Of a stretch of 64,000 nucleotides of DNA, positions 60,813 to 64,000 are shown piece by piece (position 1 is the stretch's first letter; each line of letters begins with the position of its first letter). Under the pieces are notes generated by a model. It saw only the letters and a program-made list of their open reading frames with translations. It was not told where the DNA came from and did not search any database. This stretch comes from Aldehydirespirator sp965203575. Its GTDB lineage: Bacteria > Actinomycetota > Acidimicrobiia > Acidimicrobiales > Aldehydirespiratoraceae. The stretch is from positions 2,666,001 to 2,730,000 of the forward strand of contig OZ241894.1 of assembly GCA_965203575.1 (NCBI GenBank), in the 5' to 3' direction. A program made the position numbers and the translations under genes.

Positions 60813-62519
60813 TCAGCTGCGCAAGTCGTCGCGAATGTTCCGGATGAAATCCAGGAGACCTCCCAGGGATGTCTGTCGGGCGACATCCCGCACGATAGAT
60901 CCCAGTGCAGCATCATCCGAGATCTTGTCTCTCGCTTCAACTATCGCTCGGTCGATGGTCCCCCTGCTGGACTCTCGGCGCCCCGCTGGCCGGGTCTTGG
61001 GGGACTGCTCCGGATGAACCGTCTGTGGGCGCGACCGGGAAGCGCTTTTGGGAGCGGCTGGCGGGGTCGGGTCGTTGCTGATGGGCCGTGTCTTGATCTC
61101 TGGCCGGCGCTTGATCAGTAGCGTCTGGCCGAAGTCGGCTCTGACCCATTCCCAGGCGAAGTCTTTGCTGGGGGTGTACATCGGGTCGGCAGCTAGGCGG
61201 GTAACTTCGCCGAGTCCTTCTACCGCCAAGTTGCCGTTGTCGCTGACGAGGGCGTCGGCCTGGGTCTGGGGTGCGGACCATGTGAGGATGTCGGGATACG
61301 GGTGGCCGTGGGCCTGTTCGCCTTGAGAGACGGCTACGAGGCGGTCGGCTTCGGCTCTCAGGTAGATGCTGTCGAGGGGTTCTTCGGGCGGCTCCGCGGC
61401 GAAGTCGCAGGCGCCGAGCAGGGCGCCGGCCATGCTGGCGATCGTGTCGGTGTCGGTGCCGATGGCGTTGGCCGCGGCGACCACGCCTTCGTGGGCCTTG
61501 GACGCTGTGGCGGCCAGCACCACGGCGGCAGCGGTCGTGAGGATCCCGCTGCCCTGCTGCGCTCGGTCCCGGAGGCCCAGGCGATCGACGATCCCCTGGT
61601 AGATAGCTCCGTCGCCGTTGGTGGTCTCAGCGCTATCTGCTGCATTCTTGATGGCGTGACGCAGTTCATCGACGGTCACCCGCCACATGTCATTGAACCG
61701 CTTGCCGGTCTCTCGCTCCCACAGGCCACTCCAGACAGGCCCCAGAGTCGAGTGCTCCCCGATCAGTTGGACGGCGTCGTCCACGCGGGCTGCGATGTCC
61801 ATGCAAGTCTCGGGGTCCGGGACGGTGCCGCTGCGCAAGCAGTGGGCGAGGGTTGCCGCATGGAAGCAGGCGCCGACGACCGCGCGGGGGTGCCCGTGGG
61901 TGCAGACGGTGTCCGCGATCACGTCGAGCATGTAGCCCCCGTCGAGATCGCGTGACGCCCATACATGGGGCTGGACGCGCATAGCGGCGCCGTTGCCGCC
62001 AGCGTTTGTCCAGCCGGCGAAGGTGTTGGCGTACCACAGCGTGGACGGCTTCCCGAGGTTCTTGGCGGCTGCCTTAGAGGCTCGACCGCCGCCTAGGCCG
62101 TAGGAAGGCCAGACAGGCAACTCGATCCGGCCGAACGTCTCGATGTCGAAGCCGTAAGGGCCGATTGAGCGGCTGACGGCCATGCGTAGCTGAGTGTCGT
62201 CGGACCAGCTGCCAGGGGGAAGAAGCACGTCGACGCCCCACCTGCCGCCGACTCGTCGTTCCCAGGCCATGAGGTGGTCGAGGGGTGCTCCCTGCGTCCG
62301 CCGTTCGAGCCCCTTGCGGTCCACGAGTTCGCTGATGAAGCCGAGAGCATCTCCGTACGCCGCCCAAAGCATCGATCCCCGTGTCCTCGTCGCGCGCTCA
62401 TCGCGGGCGTCGCCGATGGCGCACTGCGTGACGCTGGCCGCATCTGGAGCCCGCACCGCCTCGTCGGCTCTGCCGTCAGGCCACAGTTCTTGTTGAGAGG
62501 CTTGGCTCGCGTCGCTCAT
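60813..62519 (-). CDS. ADP-ribosylglycohydrolase with C-terminal extension
   Basis: 568 aa. The ARH/DraG fold spans about residues 45-385: MLWAAYGDALGF, then GSWSDDTQLRMAVSRSI (metal/ADP-ribose loop), NGAAMRVQPHVW, HGHPRAVVGA and DTDTIASMAGALLGA (metal-binding Asp pair). It removes ADP-ribose from modified targets. The extra ~180 residues hold a conserved-looking block (SKDFAWEWVRADFGQTLLI), a basic Pro/Ser/Arg-rich linker and a helical end. The ATG overlaps the stop of the DarT-like gene (ATGA), so it is probably the antidote to that toxin. This pairing replaces the usual macrodomain antitoxin DarG. Confidence 0.85.
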   Translation of the reverse strand: MSDASQASQQELWPDGRADEAVRAPDAASVTQCAIGDARDERATRTRGSMLWAAYGDALGFISELVDRKGLERRTQGAPLDHLMAWERRVGGRWGVDVLLPPGSWSDDTQLRMAVSRSIGPYGFDIETFGRIELPVWPSYGLGGGRASKAAAKNLGKPSTLWYANTFAGWTNAGGNGAAMRVQPHVWASRDLDGGYMLDVIADTVCTHGHPRAVVGACFHAATLAHCLRSGTVPDPETCMDIAARVDDAVQLIGEHSTLGPVWSGLWERETGKRFNDMWRVTVDELRHAIKNAADSAETTNGDGAIYQGIVDRLGLRDRAQQGSGILTTAAAVVLAATASKAHEGVVAAANAIGTDTDTIASMAGALLGACDFAAEPPEEPLDSIYLRAEADRLVAVSQGEQAHGHPYPDILTWSAPQTQADALVSDNGNLAVEGLGEVTRLAADPMYTPSKDFAWEWVRADFGQTLLIKRRPEIKTRPISNDPTPPAAPKSASRSRPQTVHPEQSPKTRPAGRRESSRGTIDRAIVEARDKISDDAALGSIVRDVARQTSLGGLLDFIRNIRDDLRS

Positions 62520-63205
62520 CGAAATGCCTCCGGGTTCGGGTTGATCTTAGGCGCGTATGGGAAGTGGCAGAGAGCTGCCTCGACGGTGTCTTCCACATGA
62601 TCGTCTGGGACTGTGACAGTGTGCAGGTGCTCTAGCGAAAGCTCGAACGGGTACAGCACCTCCGCCTGGGGGTCGGTGGTCTCGTACGGCTGGTGACTTC
62701 TGCGGACTGTTCGGTTCTCGTGCCAGCGGGGCACGTCGGAAGCGAACAGTTGTTCGAATCCTTGCAGACCTCGGCAGCGGTGTGCGCCCGAATAGATGTT
62801 GTTCGTGGTGCAGAACACGACGCCGGGATCGCCGAGGATCGCAGGGCCGAACTTTAGTATTACCCATACGTCATCGGGGTGCCAGCTTTGGGAACTCCGA
62901 AACATGTGCAGGTTGATGTGTGTCACCGACAGGTTGACGTAGTCGTGCCAGATCTGATCGCGACATCGGTAAGCGGCATTCGCCTCGTAGACGTACCTGA
63001 GTCGCGCATCTTCCGGGAGTAGGTTTCGCGCCTTGATTGCAGAACTGTCGAGGATTCCTACGAGCCCTGGGATACGGGTGAAGTGAACGATGCTGGTTAT
63101 GCCGCGCTCTTCGGCGGCCCTCACCACCTCAGGGTGTCTCGGGGCGCGGCGTGCCTCCCCGCGCGACTGCGGCTCGGCCTCCGGCGCCCACTTCATCGTG
63201 CTCAT
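62516..63205 (-). CDS. darT: DarT-like DNA ADP-ribosyltransferase (DUF4433)
   Basis: 229 aa from ATG 63205. DarT enzymes attach ADP-ribose to bases in single-stranded DNA. ITSIVHFTRIPGLVGILDS carries the NAD-binding His, the ARTT-type loop follows (RDQIWHDYVNLSVTHIN), and DPQAEVLYPFELSLEHLHTV contains the catalytic Glu candidate. The first ~30 residues are polar and variable. The ATG overlaps the stop of the helicase-like gene and its own stop overlaps the glycohydrolase ATG, so all three are made together. It is assigned from the overall motif pattern; the exact modified base is unknown. Confidence 0.8.
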   Translation of the reverse strand: MSTMKWAPEAEPQSRGEARRAPRHPEVVRAAEERGITSIVHFTRIPGLVGILDSSAIKARNLLPEDARLRYVYEANAAYRCRDQIWHDYVNLSVTHINLHMFRSSQSWHPDDVWVILKFGPAILGDPGVVFCTTNNIYSGAHRCRGLQGFEQLFASDVPRWHENRTVRRSHQPYETTDPQAEVLYPFELSLEHLHTVTVPDDHVEDTVEAALCHFPYAPKINPNPEAFR

Positions 63206-64000
63206 GCCTTGATCAGCTTGTAGGTGGACGGGTCCAGGAGTCCGATGAGAGACGACTCTTCTCCCGGCTTGTAGCCAACCATCACCGACTTTCGGGCCCG
63301 GCCGACGGCCATCGCCAGCATGCGGCGAAGCCGCTCGAGATCGGCGTCGCCCGTTTCGGGCCCGTGGGGCGTTACCTGCCGGCTGAGGCCGGGGAGCAAT
63401 ACATGGTCGAACTCCAGGCCCTTCGCGGAGTGGATGGTGCAGAGTGCGACTCGCTCGGGACCGGATGGCCACTCGTTCTCTCGGGTCAGTTCGCAGTAGG
63501 GGATCCCGCGACGGCGCAGCGTCCGTCGAGCCTCGTCGAACCAGCCTCCGCCACGAGGTTGGAGCAAGACCGCCGACTCCTTCCTCAGGTCGGCCTTGTG
63601 ATCGAGTCGGTCGAGCATGATCCTGAGTTGATCGCTGTACTTGCCGGCGATGACCCTCGGCTTGGCGCCGGGGCGATGACACGCGGAGAAGTCGGGCAGC
63701 GTGCCGTCGTCCTCGAGGGGTAGCCCGGCTACGAGCGGATGGGCGAAGGCGGCGATCGCGGCGGTGTTGCGGTAGTTGTCCTTGAGCCGGTAGATCATCT
63801 CGGGTCGAGCTGTGATGCCGACCTCCACCCACTTGAAGAACTGCGGGTAGATGCGCTGGACCGCGTCCAGCACGAACGTCGTGGTGTGCCGGTCCTGGAG
63901 GTGGCGCAGGATCGTGCGAACCTGGTTGGCCGAGAAGTCCTGAGCCTCGTCGACCACCACGACGTCGTAGAGGAGGTCGGGCCGGGCATCGGCAGCCAAC
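63202..64000 (-). CDS. UvrD/Rep-type helicase, C-terminal part (5' end outside window)
   Basis: At least 266 aa visible; the frame is open at the right edge, so the N-terminus with the Walker A motif is missing. Visible superfamily-I motifs: VVVVDEAQDFSANQ (Walker B, motif II), FVLDAVQRIY (motif III), YRLKDNYRN (motif IV), IHSAKGLEFDHVLLPGL (motif V) and RRMLAMAVGRARKSVMVGY (motif VI). It overlaps the DarT-like gene by 4 nt, so it belongs to the toxin operon and may supply single-stranded DNA or act in repair. Confidence 0.88.
   Translation of the reverse strand, partial: LAADARPDLLYDVVVVDEAQDFSANQVRTILRHLQDRHTTTFVLDAVQRIYPQFFKWVEVGITARPEMIYRLKDNYRNTAAIAAFAHPLVAGLPLEDDGTLPDFSACHRPGAKPRVIAGKYSDQLRIMLDRLDHKADLRKESAVLLQPRGGGWFDEARRTLRRRGIPYCELTRENEWPSGPERVALCTIHSAKGLEFDHVLLPGLSRQVTPHGPETGDADLERLRRMLAMAVGRARKSVMVGYKPGEESSLIGLLDPSTYKLIKA

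Overview
The window is high-GC DNA with dense gene packing. ATGA and TGATG overlaps are frequent, and several genes have a TANNNT box 6-10 nt before the start codon and no Shine-Dalgarno sequence (leaderless style). Together with a LIV-type transporter, a one-gene methylmalonyl-CoA mutase with MeaB, and many SDR/VOC genes, this suggests an actinobacterium, possibly of the Acidimicrobiia lineage. That placement is inference; there is no rRNA or other marker gene here.

Layout. (1) 1-2911: the end of a TrlF-like ATPase and an AlbA_2/RecG-like protein. (2) 2952-13868: metabolic genes, comprising copper ATPase plus cytochrome c, sulfoacetaldehyde acetyltransferase, a LysM-bearing 5'-nucleotidase, two paralogous SDRs around a sterol-desaturase-like gene and a VOC gene, and an epimerase. 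(3) 14005-21860: a complete branched-chain-amino-acid-type ABC importer followed by a NarL-type two-component pair. (4) 21995-40322: a defence island with a complete four-gene Wadjet operon (jetC-A-B-D), a small helix-turn-helix-repeat gene split by an IS5-like element, a large DUF4365 nuclease-like/repeat protein, a predicted PD-(D/E)XK protein, a GIY-YIG nuclease / C5 methyltransferase / Vsr cluster, and a small membrane protein. (5) 40597-49690: a metabolic block with a xanthine-dehydrogenase-family hydroxylase whose Mo subunit is split in two, an SMP-30 lactonase, an isochorismatase-fold protein lacking its cysteine, and methylmalonyl-CoA mutase plus MeaB. (6) 49907-64000: a second defence island. 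It holds a translationally coupled operon of vsr, C5 methyltransferase, two GHKL (MutL/MORC-like) ATPases, a DUF4420 PD-(D/E)XK gene broken by an IS256-family element, and a Z1-domain ATPase. Convergent to it is an operon of UvrD-like helicase, DarT-like ADP-ribosyltransferase and ADP-ribosylglycohydrolase.

The strongest candidates for something new are the DarT/ADP-ribosylglycohydrolase/helicase operon, in which a glycohydrolase takes the place usually held by the macrodomain antitoxin DarG, and the DUF4365/HTH-repeat two-gene locus. The vsr-methyltransferase-GHKL-GHKL-DUF4420-Z1 operon belongs to a described class of restriction-modification-linked MutL/MORC systems, but here it lacks an AIPR gene. 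Both insertion sequences sit within the first 25 codons of an accessory gene, and removing each one on paper restores an intact reading frame. No tRNA, rRNA or CRISPR array was seen.
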